Below, piece after piece: positions 40,899 through 51,135 of a DNA stretch of 64,000 bases. The stretch's first letter is position 1. Each line of letters begins with the position of its first letter. Below the pieces are notes generated by a model. The model did no database searches and was not told the origin of the DNA. It saw only the letters and a program-made list of their open reading frames with translations. The DNA is from Thraustochytrium sp. TN22. Its lineage: Eukaryota > Sar > Bigyra > Thraustochytrida > Thraustochytriidae. A program made the translations under genes and the position numbers. The stretch spans positions 1 to 64,000 of the forward strand of contig JABLUY010000094.1 of NCBI GenBank assembly GCA_013306675.1, written 5' to 3'.

Positions 40899-41839
40899 GG
40901 TATCTTGATCTTTTTTGCTGTCTGCGGCCTGGTTTTTCGGGTTTGCTCGGCCTGCCAACGATTCCGGATTTGCTTGGCACCGCCGAGCCGCTCGGCAAGC
41001 TCGGGTGGTAGTACCTTGGTACGCAAAACGGAAGCAGCGTCATGCGAACGAGCTTCATCACGGCAGACGCTTGTTCGGGCCACCTCGTCGCCCACTTTTC
41101 TCCGGTCAACCCAAGCCAGTCGGGCTGAGTCGGCTGCGGCCCGCGCTGCGGCTGGGCTCGAAGCCTGCAGCGCGCTAAGACAGTCGGGACGGGTCACGCT
41201 GAGCCCGGGAACTTGAGGTTTTCGTTGTCCGAGCTTGTCCGAGCGAGCTTGTCCGTGCCCTCCCCCAGTGGCGACCGCGTGCACGGGCCTGCCAGTGGGC
41301 CTGGCGCGCGCCGCGCCGCGCCGCCGGGCGCGCACGGTGCCCATCTTGCCCAGAACGCCTCGCCAAGCCGTGCCAAGCCCGTGCCAAGCCGTGCCAAGCC
41401 GCCCGGGCCAAGCCTGAGCTGCCCAAGCTCAGCTTTCGGCCTGCAGCGCGAGCCGCTGCGCCGCTCCGTCGGGCCAGCCTTGGCTGCACTCACGCTCGAC
41501 AGGCGGCACGGCCGCTCGGTTCGTGCAGTGGTGCGGCTACAGGCTCGCACGCGCTGCGCGGCCCCGTGCTTCCCACGGAGCCTCTGCCAGTAGGCAGGGC
41601 CGCTGGCAGCGGCTCCAAGTCTTCCTTGACGCAAGCCCAGCGGCGGCCCGGCCGCCTGAGCCGCTGGGCAAGATCATGCACAGCAAGCCAGCGCTGAGAG
41701 ACGACGCGCAGCCTTTAATGCCGGACGGACAACTTCCGAGAGACTCCAGAATCTTGGCGCAGCTCTCGCACCCGTTTGCTTCGCCTCGCCGGGACACAGC
41801 GGGCTCCAAGACCATCCGTCGACCGCTGTGTTGTGCTAA

Positions 41840-42650
41840 CTCGCTTGCAGCGTGACCACCGTGCGCCGCCGAAGCGCGGCCGATGAGATCATCGCAGTGT
41901 CACCTCCAAGTGCTTGCTGCCCGGCGGCCCCAGCCTCCCACAGAATGCAGCGGTACTTGCGCAGCGGTTCGCAAGGCCTACGTAGGATTGCCGAGGACCC
42001 CTATCGCGTGCAAGGTTCTGCGCAGGACTACCGTCCAGGCTCGCGATCATCAACGCGGGCAGAGTGGGCTCTCGATGCTGCCCGGCGGCCCCAGGTTCTA
42101 CGCACGCAACGTGACGCAAGATCACCCCTCCAGGCTCGCGATCAAAGCAGAGCAGAGCGGAGCAGAGCGGGCTTGCCTCGGCCGCGGCACGTCCTGCACT
42201 GCAGCGAGCACTCTCTTGCGGATCGGTGGTTTGCCGAGCTGAGCCAGGTCTGGGAGGCGCGTGCCGGGCAGCCGCTCCGGGGCCCACTGTGCAGCGAGAG
42301 ATGCAGAGGCAGGAGCGGCTCGAGTCCGAGTCTCGGCGCCCAGCCTGCTAGCCGTGGGCCGTGGCTGCCAGTGGCCGCCGGCCGCTTCCATGCCATGTAC
42401 AAGGAGCTTCCGGCAAGCTGCGAGCGATCTGGCCAGGCCTGTACACAGCTGCCCAGTGCTCCTTCCGCGCGCCGCGCCAGGCCAGCCTCACTCCAGTGGA
42501 CCGTCCGAGTCGTCTGCAAGCCAGCTCGGGCCGGCTCGGGCTGGCTGGCTTGGAGGCGCCAACCGAGCGACGATGCGGCTCATGCGGATTCGAGATCGAG
42601 GATCATCGAGCAGCCTGGCGTAACTCTCGCGTACCGCTCTACTGCTGCGC
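41840..42650. repeat. intergenic repeat, copy 1
   Basis: Shared landmarks with copies 2 and 3 are GTGACCACCGTGCGCCGCCG, ACTCTCTTGCGGATCGGTGG, GAGCTGAGCCAGG, GCGTGCCGGGCAGCCGCTCC, GGCCGCTTCCATGCCATG, GCGAGCGATCTGGCC and GGCTTGGAGGCGCCAACCGA. Order is kept across copies. Boundaries are approximate. Confidence 0.75.
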
Positions 42651-43645
42651 TAGATGGTAGCTAGGAGCACACTCTGCTCCGCGGTGATGATCGCGAGCCT
42701 GCAGGTCCTCGGCGTAACTCATCGGCCGCGCCTCGGCGGCGCACGGTGGTCACGCTCAAGATTGCCGCGGGCGAGCCCGGCCTGGCCAAGGTTGCATCGG
42801 CGCAGCCGCTCTGTCCCGCCAAGGCGAAGCAAACGGGACGAGTTGAGAGGCGAGAGCTGCGCCAAGAGCCTCTCGGAGAGCGGTCCCGTGTCCGCCCGGC
42901 CTGCCAGCACAGCGGTACGCGACCGAGGACCCTCCAGGATCGCGATCAGAGCAGGCTTGCCTCAGCCGCGGCACCGTCCCGGGCAGCCAGTCGGCAGCGA
43001 GCGCGCTCTCCTGCCTGCCAGTGCAGCGAGCACTCTCTTGCGGATCGGTGGTCTGCTGAGCTGAGCCAGGTCCGGAGGCGGCGCGTGCCGGGCAGCCGCT
43101 CCGGGCCCCACTGAGCTAGCTAGCTAGCTAGATGCAGAGCAGGAGCGGCTCGAGTCCGAGTATCGGCGCCCAGCCGGCTGGCCGTGCGCCGAGGCTGACC
43201 GCCGGCCGCTTCCGCGCCATCGTGTGCAAGAAGCTCCCGCTCAGCTGCGAGCGATCTGGCCAGCCGCCAGGCCTGCGGCGCTGCGCGGCGCTGCGCAGCT
43301 GCATGTGCCGGGTGCCAGACTGCCTGTGCACGGTGTGCAGTGCTACTTCCGCGCGCCGCGCCAGGCCAGCCTCACTCCAGGGACCGTCGAGTCGTCTTCA
43401 AGCCCGCTCGGGCCGGCTCGGGCAAGCTGGCTGCAGTGGCTGGCCGCTGGCTTGGAGAGCGACGACGCGCGACTCGGCTCCGGGACACGACGCGTTGGAG
43501 TGACGCAGGTTCAAGATCGAGCAGCCAGCTCGAGATCGAGCCCGGCCGCGCGACGCTCCAGGAATCAGGATCCAAGCCGCGACTTTCGGGCGCCTCACTG
43601 CTGATAAGGTCCACCGTTCTGAGGATCGAGCCGCGAGGCGGACTC
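42650..43645. repeat. intergenic repeat, copy 2
   Basis: Same landmark series as copy 1, including ACTCTCTTGCGGATCGGTGG (about 43030), GTGCCGGGCAGCCGCTCCGG, GCGAGCGATCTGGCC and GGATCGAGCCGCGAGGCGGA. It lies directly behind copy 1 in the same orientation, so the two form a tandem. Confidence 0.75.
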
Positions 43646-44056
43646 GGAACGACGCGGAGCGCGGCAGGCCGAGGCGGCCAGGCCGTGGTCATCGGCTTGT
43701 GTTGAGGAAGCATACAACGTCCTTTGAGAGTGATGACTGACAGTGAAGCCGAAGTCCCGGGCCTTTTTGGCGTCACTACCATGGTAGGAACAGATTGATG
43801 GGCCCGGTACTTTCTGCTGCATCCGCTCGCCTGGGCGTGCGAAGCGAAGCCGACCTGGCCAAGATTCCGCCCACCAAGTGGCTCGGACGTCGTGAGCTTG
43901 ATCGCTGAGAACGAGCGACTTGCGCGTGCGGCGGTGGTGACGTGCTCGAGCAGGGCGTCGAGCGGACCGGAATAGAAGCGCGCGATGGCGGCACCACGCG
44001 CTAGAGGAGCTAGGGGCGCCCCTGGGAGCTTGCAGACGGCGAGACAGGCGCTATGA

Positions 44057-44575
44057 ATGGCTCATCCGCATCAGCATGTTGAAGGCGAGCACGAGGGCAA
44101 CAACGAGGCGCGGGGACGCGAGCGAGGGCGACGACAGCGGTTGTATCATAGAGGCAGGCGCGCAAACCTGGTGGCCAGCCTGGCAAGCGCAAGATCCTGC
44201 AGATGCCACCGCGGGCGAAGTGTCATCGTGGCGCAGCACTCGAAGTTTGCCACGCGATCCAGATGGGCGCAGCGACGGGCGAGGAGCTGGAGGGCAATGC
44301 GAAGGAAGAAGGGCAAGGACGCTCGTCTCATCAAGGACGTTCTGGATCTTCCTGCAGCCTTCGGCTTTGGAGAGAGCTCTCGCAAGAAGCTGCCCAGCAA
44401 GAAGGACCGCGAGCTGGGGGAGGTGACTGCGGACGACCCACGGATGCGAGCGGTGGTCAGCAACGACTTGGTCGCGTCCGTGCGAATGACGGAGCTCAAG
44501 TATCCTGGCAATATGGGCATCATTCAAGGACGCACTCATTCTGAGGCCTGGTTTAGGCCAAAGTCCGCGAAATAG
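44057..44575 (+). CDS. small hypothetical protein, doubtful
   Basis: An ATG-led frame of 172 codons. The first 80 residues are Arg/His-rich and look random, but the last 92 (from MRRKKGKDARLIKDVLDLP to the end RTHSEAWFRPKSAK) have balanced composition, like a real globular or conserved segment. No domain is recognised. It lies alone between repeat-rich stretches, on the strand opposite to paralogues A and B. It could be a small gene starting at the internal ATG (about 44297) or a fragment of a larger lost gene. Confidence 0.3.
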   Translation: MAHPHQHVEGEHEGNNEARGRERGRRQRLYHRGRRANLVASLASARSCRCHRGRSVIVAQHSKFATRSRWAQRRARSWRAMRRKKGKDARLIKDVLDLPAAFGFGESSRKKLPSKKDRELGEVTADDPRMRAVVSNDLVASVRMTELKYPGNMGIIQGRTHSEAWFRPKSAK

Positions 44576-44756
44576 TTCGGAAACGATGATGTGGCAGTGA
44601 CTCGGGACTCACCGAACTGAAGTAGACTCTTATGTCGAAGTTCAAGATGTTCAAAATCGATTGAGATGATGATGATCTGTTCGTGTTTTTATTTTAAAAA
44701 GGACGAAGCTCTCGACGTTGATTATTTCCATGTTCAAGCCGTGAACGTGACCAAGC

Positions 44757-46007
44757 TTACTCCTTGACGCAAGTGCCGGCGGAGTCCGCGGTGGCGACGT
44801 AACCCGGGTAGCAGAACTCGGCGGAGTAGTTGATGGGAGCGTCAAAGCCAGCAGAGTACCAGCTGCCAGGCGAAATGCCAGCAACGCCGACGAGAACGGT
44901 GTCGGCGCCGCGGTAGATGCTGTAGCGGAACTCGATGACGCCGCTCGAGAAGATGAAGGCCTGGAAGCGGACGTCCTTGTCCTCGTGGCCGACCTGGGAA
45001 GCCCACCAGAAGAAGCCGGCAAAGTCGCCACCGCCGTGGCGGCCGTCGGGGAAAGTGCCGGAGACTGCCTGGATCCTGTCAGTGACTTCGGTCTCTGTAA
45101 ACATGTTGAAGTCGCCGAAGAAGGGCGAAATGCGCGGAACCTCGTAGTGCTTGGTGAGGAGGTCGTCCGTGCTGGCGTCGTAGTCGTTGGTATCGTCGTC
45201 GGAACAGGCGCCGCGAGTGATGTAGCCCTGGTAGCTGGCGCAGACGGTGTTCATGGTCCGGCCGAAGAAGGTGGTGCTCTTGCCGAGGTACCGGGTGCTG
45301 GTCAGATCCATTTCAAGATTCTTGCTGCTCGTGGTGGATGTGCGGTACTTCAAGAAGTCCTGACCGGTGAGAATTTTGTCGGTGGACTTGGTCACCTTGT
45401 ACAGATAGCGGCCGTTGATGTCCTCGCCGATCGGGGTGAAGGTGATGACTAGGTCGTCCAGCTCGGCGTTCTGGTCGAAAGACTCCGTCAGCAGTTGGCC
45501 CACCGGGCCGCACTGCGGCAGCTCCGTGGTGAAGGATTTGGAGTCCGAGTCGAAGACCTGCTTGCCGCACGGCACGCAGGTCTTGGTCTCGGCGTCCGGC
45601 ACATAGCCGCCGTCGCAAACCGGGTCGTTCTCATACTGGCACCACGGCTGATCCTTGAAGCCGCATGCGACGCACTTCTCGCCGGCGGCGTCCGGTGCCA
45701 GGTTCGAGTCGCAGGGCTTCGCAAACCCCTCGCACACGCGGGCGTTGGCCGAGCCGCACTTATAGCAGGTGCCATCCTCCGGGACGGCCTGGCCACGGCA
45801 CGGTGCCTGGTTCGGGCCCGTGCAGACGGGCTTGCCGGCAGTGCCACACGGCTTGCACTTGCCGCTCAGCTCATCGAAATTCGTCATGCACTCCCACTCC
45901 CGGTCCTCGCACGGCTCCTTGCCGCTCCAGAAGCATGCCGCCTCGCCGCTCACCACGCTCGCGGCCGCCACGAGAGCCACAATGGCAGTGGTCTTCTTGC
46001 TCATCAT
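44757..46007 (-). CDS. secreted cysteine-rich protein with NIDO-like C-terminal region (paralogue B)
   Basis: A 416-residue secreted member of the same family as paralogue A. The first 17 residues of the signal peptide (MMSKKTTAIVALVAAAS) are identical to A, and the cysteine-rich part is almost identical as far as CGKQVFD. Beyond that point it diverges strongly: for example AELDDLVITFTPIGEDINGR replaces the A/C version, and the loop after GACSDDDTNDY is shorter. PRISPFFGDF, VRFQAFIFSSGVIEFRYS and GVAGISPGSW are retained. So the N-terminal and C-terminal halves have different histories or different constraints. The 5' flank is also shared with A. No membrane anchor seen. Confidence 0.88.
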   Translation of the reverse strand: MMSKKTTAIVALVAAASVVSGEAACFWSGKEPCEDREWECMTNFDELSGKCKPCGTAGKPVCTGPNQAPCRGQAVPEDGTCYKCGSANARVCEGFAKPCDSNLAPDAAGEKCVACGFKDQPWCQYENDPVCDGGYVPDAETKTCVPCGKQVFDSDSKSFTTELPQCGPVGQLLTESFDQNAELDDLVITFTPIGEDINGRYLYKVTKSTDKILTGQDFLKYRTSTTSSKNLEMDLTSTRYLGKSTTFFGRTMNTVCASYQGYITRGACSDDDTNDYDASTDDLLTKHYEVPRISPFFGDFNMFTETEVTDRIQAVSGTFPDGRHGGGDFAGFFWWASQVGHEDKDVRFQAFIFSSGVIEFRYSIYRGADTVLVGVAGISPGSWYSAGFDAPINYSAEFCYPGYVATADSAGTCVKE

Positions 46008-46964
46008 GGTGTCTTGATCTTTCTCGCTCTCTGCTGCGTGGTTTTTCGGGTTTGCTCGGCCTGCCACCGATTCCAGATTTGCTTGGCGCCGCTGCGGCTG
46101 AGCCGCTCGGCCGGCAAGCTTCAAGTTGCGGGGTAGTACCGTGGTACGCAGCAAAACGGAAGCAGCAACGAGCTCCAGCACGGCAGACGCTTGTGCGGGC
46201 CGCCTCTTACTTCCAGTCCAGCCAAGCCAGTTGGCTGCGGCTGCCCGCACGCGGCGCACTGATGAAATCCAGGACTTGGAGCCCGCCCGAGCTCTAGCCT
46301 CTCGCCCTGCCGGTGTGCAAAGGGCGCCGCTCGGACAGCCGGGACGGCTGTCGAAAGCCCTTGAAGTTTTCGTTGTCCGACTTGTCCGACTTGTCCTAGC
46401 TTGTCCGAGCCCCTCAGTAGCGACCGCGCGCGCGGGCCTGCCTGGCGCGTCGCCGGGCGCGCACCGTGATCGTGCCAAGCCGCGCCACTTGAAGCCGCCC
46501 CGAGCCGTGCGGTGCTGCACCGTCCTCAGACCCCCGCGCGCCTCGCCGCAGCAATAGAGTCCGAGTCGCCGGATCACGCGCCCACCCGGGCCACGCCTGA
46601 GCTGCCGTGGCAGGGCCTGGCAGCCCGGCTCACTACACTACTCAGGTCCAGCGCAGCGGTGACGGCGGCGCTGCGGGCGGCTGCCAGGGCCGGCAGTACT
46701 CAGCAGGCTGCTCCGCCGCTCCGAGTCTTCCTTGACTCAAAAAGCTCAAGTTGACCACAAGAGCTAGCCCACCGTGACGAGATCAGCAAGCCAGTCACGG
46801 TCAAGTTGCGACGGCACGCCGTGGCGTGTTTGGCGCGGACTTGGACAAGCGTCCGCCCTCTGAGGGCCTCTTGCCCTCGACTCGTCGCCTTGGCGGACAG
46901 AGCGGGAACTTGGCCGATGCAGCCCTGGCCAGGCTGCGCTTGCCCGCGCCCGCGGCAATCTCCA

Positions 46965-47905
46965 GCGTGACCACCGTGCGCCGCCGAAGCGCGGCAGTGT
47001 CACCTCCCAGTCTCCCAGATGCTGGCCGGCGGCCCCTTGAGATGCCGCGGTACTACGCAAGACCGCCGAGGACCCTCCAATCGCGATCGGAGCGGAGCAG
47101 AGCGGGCTGCGCTGCCGCGGCCGCGGCACCGCCGCACCGTCCCGGGCAGCCAGTCGGCGCTCCGCGTCGACATGCAGTCCATCCGCCACCCATTCCGCGC
47201 CGCAGCGGCGGCAGCGAGCACTCTGTTGCGGCGGATCGGTGGTCCGCTGTGCTGGAGCTGAGCCAGGCCCGGCGCGCGCGTGCCGAGCAGCCGCTCCGGC
47301 GCCCACTGTGGCGCCGCGCAAAGAAGTCGCGCGCGTCGTCGTGGCAGGAGCGCCTCGGGCTCAGGCTGTGCAGAGCCTGATGAGGCAGGAGCGGCTCGAG
47401 TCCAAGGGTCGGCGGCCGGCAGGCATCCCAGCCTGCTAGCCGCGGGCCGTGGCTGACCGCCGGCCGCTTCCATGCCATGTGCAAGAGCTTCCGTCAAGCT
47501 GCGCCGGCCCTGCGCAGCCGCACGTGCCAGCGTGCCAGACTGCCACTTCCGCGCGCCGCGGCCAGGCCGGCACTGGCCCGGCAGGCCTCCACTTCAGTGG
47601 CGGCTTCTTCAAGCCCGGCTCGGGCCGGCTCGGGCTGGCTGGCTCGGCAGCCTGGCTGGCTTGGAGGCGCCAACCAGTGGCGGCTTCTTCAAGCCCGGCT
47701 CGGGCCGGCTCGGGCTGGCTGGCTCGGCAGCTGGCTGGCTTGGAGGCGCCAACCGAGCGACGACGCGACTCGGGCACGACGCCGCGTTGGAGTAGTCACG
47801 CGAGATCAAGATCCTTGAAGATCGAGCAGCCAGGAGATCTGACGCGCGCCTCTCTGCTGCGAGGATCGGGCCGCGAGGCGGACCCGGGGCAACGCGGAGC
47901 GTGGC
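46965..47905. repeat. intergenic repeat, copy 3
   Basis: Carries the same ordered landmarks as copies 1 and 2: GTGACCACCGTGCGCCGCCG, GGCGGATCGGTGGTCCGCTG, GAGCTGAGCCAGG, GGCCGCTTCCATGCCATG, GGCTTGGAGGCGCCAACCGA and GGATCGGGCCGCGAGGCGGA. It is the most diverged copy in the middle. Confidence 0.72.
47596..47755. repeat. 80-bp tandem duplication inside repeat copy 3
   Basis: 47596-47675 and 47676-47755 are almost identical (AGTGGCGGCTTCTTCAAGCC ... GGCTTGGAGGCGCCAACC), differing by a one-base indel. Confidence 0.95.
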
Positions 47906-48213
47906 CGGGCCCGCGACCCGATGGCCGGCCTGCCGGAGCACTGAGCAGCAGGAAGCCCTCGTCAACGCGTACAACGCGGCCGCCATCGCGAGCTCCGATT
48001 GCTTCCGCCGCTCGAAGCACACGGTGCTGCACACCGCCTGCTGACGACTGGCTGAATCCCGGCCAGCGGCTCGGCCGCTCGGGCCCGCGCTGGATCCGGG
48101 CGCGTGCCTGCGCGCACGAAGGTATCGCGCAGGCGGCAGGCGGCGGGCGGATGTTGACGGTGCCAGCAGCCAGCAGACTCGATTGCAAACCGAGCGAAAC
48201 ACAAAAGGCCAAG

Positions 48214-49479
48214 ATGTCGAAAAAGAGCGCTCTCCTGGTGGCTCTGGTGGCTGCGGCGAGCGCGGCGAGCGGCGAGGCGGCGTGCTTCTGGAGCGGCAAG
48301 GAGCCCTGCAGCGACCGCGAGTGGGAGTGCACCGCGGGCTACGATGATGTGAGCGGCAAGTGCAAGCCGTGCGGTACGAGTGGCAAGCCCATTTGCACGG
48401 GCCCGAACCAGGCGCCGTGCCGCGGCCAGACCACCGAGGTGGACGGCACCTGCTACAAGTGCGGCACGGCGAACGGCCTCGTGTGCGAGGGGTTTGCGCA
48501 GCCCTGCAACTCGAACCTGGTGCCGGACGCCGCCGGCGAGAAGTGCATCGCGTGCGGCTTCAAGGATCAGCCGTGGTGCCAGTATGAGAACGACCCGGTT
48601 TGCGATGGCGGCTACGTGCCGGACGCCGAGACCAAGACCTGCGTGCCGTGCGGCAAGCAGGTCTTCGACAGCAGCCTCAAGGCCTTCACCACGGAGCTTC
48701 CGCAATGCGGCCCGGTCGGCCAGCTTCTCGCCGAGTCCTTTGACGGCGACGTGGACATTGGCGCCACGAGCATCACCTTCTCGCCGGTTGGCGAGGATAT
48801 CTCGGGCCGCTACCTGTACAAGGTGACCAAGTCCGATGAGCGTCCGCTCAAGGGCGTCCAAGACTGGTTCTCGTACAAGGCGTCCACGCAGGACACCCTT
48901 GAGATCGACCTGCGCGACAGCAAGTGGCTCGGCAAGAGCACCACCCTCTTTGGCCGGACCATGAACAACATCTGCATCAGCTACCAGGGCTTCATCACGC
49001 GCGGCTCCTGCAGCAGCGTCAGCGGCTTCGACTCCAGCTCGACCGACGACCTCCTCACCCAGCACTTCAGCGTCCCGCGCATCTCGCCCTTCTTCGGCGA
49101 CTGGAACAAGCCCGAGGACACCGAGGGCGCCACGTCGACGGCCGCGGGCCGCGACAAGATTGTGGTCATCGCGGGCACCTTCCCGGATGGCCGCCACGAC
49201 GGCGGCATCTTCACTGGCATCGTCTGGTCCGAGCTCACCCAGGTCGGCAAGGAGACCAAGCCCATCCAGTTCCAGGCCCTCATCTTCCGCAACGGTGTTA
49301 TTGAGTTCCGCTACAACATCTATGGCGGCGCCAACAGCGTGCTCACCGGCGCCGTCGGCATCTCGCCCGGCAGCTGGTACGTCACTGGCCATGACGTCCC
49401 CGTCAACTACTCCGCCGAGTTCTGCTACCCGAGCCACACCGAGTCCGCTGACGGCACGGGCACCTGCGTTAAGGCCTGA
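48214..49479 (+). CDS. secreted cysteine-rich protein with NIDO-like C-terminal region (paralogue C)
   Basis: A 421-residue secreted protein, opposite in strand to A and B. The signal peptide (MSKKSALLVALVAAASAASG) and cysteine-rich half differ from A at scattered positions. From about TFSPVGEDISGRYLYKVTKS to the end the protein is nearly identical to A, including TAAGRD.IVVIAGTFPDGRH and the last residues GTGTCVKA. That level of match at DNA level suggests a recent inverted duplication or gene conversion over the second half. The start is the first ATG before the signal peptide; a much longer upstream open frame is rejected because it has no Met at the right place and reads through repeat copy 3. 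Confidence 0.9.
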   Translation: MSKKSALLVALVAAASAASGEAACFWSGKEPCSDREWECTAGYDDVSGKCKPCGTSGKPICTGPNQAPCRGQTTEVDGTCYKCGTANGLVCEGFAQPCNSNLVPDAAGEKCIACGFKDQPWCQYENDPVCDGGYVPDAETKTCVPCGKQVFDSSLKAFTTELPQCGPVGQLLAESFDGDVDIGATSITFSPVGEDISGRYLYKVTKSDERPLKGVQDWFSYKASTQDTLEIDLRDSKWLGKSTTLFGRTMNNICISYQGFITRGSCSSVSGFDSSSTDDLLTQHFSVPRISPFFGDWNKPEDTEGATSTAAGRDKIVVIAGTFPDGRHDGGIFTGIVWSELTQVGKETKPIQFQALIFRNGVIEFRYNIYGGANSVLTGAVGISPGSWYVTGHDVPVNYSAEFCYPSHTESADGTGTCVKA

Positions 49480-51135
49480 TGATGAAATGAGACCCATAGA
49501 ATCGAAGCAGCCTGAGCTACACACACGATCTTGACTGTGAACAATGGCGCGATTTCGAGCGGCCGCTCGAGAAAAAGGTCGCTGTCGGCCGCTCTCGCCC
49601 GCCAGCCGCCGCCGTCTCTCCTGATCGCAAAAGGCCTCCTTGATGCGCGTGACCGCCGTGACGCGAGCCACCGCGATGATTCCGCCTTCGAGCCTGGATG
49701 GCGCAGCGCCGCCGCAACCCATCCCGCTTGCCTCGTTTCGTCCTTGATCGCTGCCCACTACAGGCGGGCTGGCGGAAAAACGACGCATGAGCTGGCTGGC
49801 TGTTCGCGGCTTGCGCGGCTCACGCGCAAAGCCGGGTCAACTTGAAGTCGTCTGCCATGGCTCGCTCGAGCCTCGAGCCGAGCTTGCATCAGGTTCTTTT
49901 CCGCGTCGCGGCGTCCGCCCGAGCGGCGCGGAGTACTGCGCTCAGGCTGCGCATGTGCACATCACGAGGTCGCGGTTCGTCCGTGCCGTACTGGCAGCAG
50001 TGAGTGCGCGTGCGAGCGCTCCTTGCCTCCAAGCTTGGAGCTCGCGCGTGCACTCAGCTCAGCACTGGCCCTGTTGTTGGCAGGCTGCGCCGCTGCAGCG
50101 TGGCCGCCGCGATCGAGCTTGAAGCGAAAGCGATCGAATGTGAAGGCGTCATTCCCGGCCGCGCGTGTCGTCTCGTCGTGCCAGTGGCCATGCTGGCTGG
50201 CCACGGCCGGGCCGGCGGGCCCGCCTCCGACCCGAAGCGCTGGCTGGAAATGGAAACCGGATCCCGTCAACGCGGCTCATGCACGTGTCATTGCACGTGA
50301 CGCGAGAAGCCGCGTCGGCCGCCGTCCCGGCCTGGGGGTCCTCGCTTCAACCAGCCTGCCAGTGAGCTGGTTGGTTGGTTGGTTGGTTGGTTGGTGGGTG
50401 CAAGCCGTAGTGATCACTTGATGACTCTGGAGTGGCACGCCTGGCCGCACGGCACGGCGGCAGAAGCCACTCGGTCGCGCAACAAGGTGGCGGTCGAGCT
50501 GGCTCACGCGCGCATCTGAGTCGATCATCGATCGAAGCGAGTCGATCTTCGGTCGAAGCGACCCGGAGACGACGTGGTTGCGATGATGGACGGCCGCTTG
50601 GCCCCGCCGGAGGATCGCACGAGCAGGCCCGAACAAGAATCGCGGCACCGGCCCTTCCTGGCCATCTTCCTACACGTCGTCTCCGGCGGCTCAGCCCCAA
50701 GTCCGAAGCGAAGCGCGTGGCCGCCCAGCCCTGCTTCCCAAGCGTGAATGAGCCTCGTGGCGCTGCTCTGGCGCGCTGATCGTGACCTGTGCATCGCCGG
50801 GTGCAGTGAATGGCAGGCCTGGCCGCGCACTGGCGCGGCCGCGCACAGGGACGCTCAAGTGGTCCGATGCCCAGTCCGAGTCGTGGCCGCGTCGCGAGTC
50901 GGCAGAGCCATGAGCCATCGATCCTGGCGGGTGAAAATCAGGGCTGATTTGCAGCAGTAACTTACTCTTAGCTCCACTGCAGGCTGCGGCCCGCGCCGGT
51001 GTCGACAAGCCCTCGCTCGCTCTCGGAGCGTCGCGTCGCGTCGCGTCGCGTCGCGCAGAGCAGACCCACAACCGAGTCCACACCGCCCCAAGTGCTCCCA
51101 TTAGCTAGCTAGCTACACAAACAGCGCACGACAAG
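49480..51135. other. spacer between paralogues C and D
   Basis: Contains a (GGTT)n run at about 50370-50394, a (GCGTC)n run at about 51030-51055 and a CTAGCTAG patch just before the D start. Open frames are Arg/Ala-rich without recognisable content. No gene supported. Confidence 0.5.

Larger units (their letters stand above)
40899..44056. other. long gene-poor spacer with degenerate repeats
   Basis: The first 200 bp match the 5' flank of paralogue B (46008-46210): GGTTTTTCGGGTTTGCTCGG, GGTACGC..AAAACGGAAGCAGC and ACGGCAGACGCTTG. Further on lie two copies of a longer repeat (listed separately). Open frames are Arg/Ala/Ser-rich and do not look coding. Confidence 0.6.
46008..48213. other. spacer between divergent paralogues B and C
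   Basis: The left 200 bp are the B promoter copy shared with A. The right part holds repeat copy 3 and an 80-bp tandem duplication. The frame of paralogue C is open far upstream (to 47449) but has no ATG-led protein-like sequence. Near 47940-48045 another frame reads EQQEALVNAYNAAAIASSD before a stop, which looks protein-like but is too short to name. Confidence 0.55.

Noticed and set aside
39567-41216. 549-residue plus-strand frame over paralogue A
   Set aside because: Antisense shadow; the minus strand has a signal peptide, ordered cysteines and paralogues.
47449-48213. Long N-terminal extension of paralogue C
   Set aside because: Reads through an intergenic repeat and ends at the true signal-peptide Met; the other family members have no such extension.
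40899-48213. Intergenic repeats as a DNA transposon or retroelement
   Set aside because: No transposase, reverse transcriptase, terminal inverted repeats or target-site duplications were seen; only ordered landmarks are shared.
47962-49788. 608-residue antisense frame over paralogue C
   Set aside because: Shadow of the same kind as that over paralogue A; shares its text only because A and C are duplicates.
50370-50396. (GGTT)n run as a telomere-like repeat
   Set aside because: Only six or seven units, internal, and not the TTAGGG-type repeat expected in this lineage.
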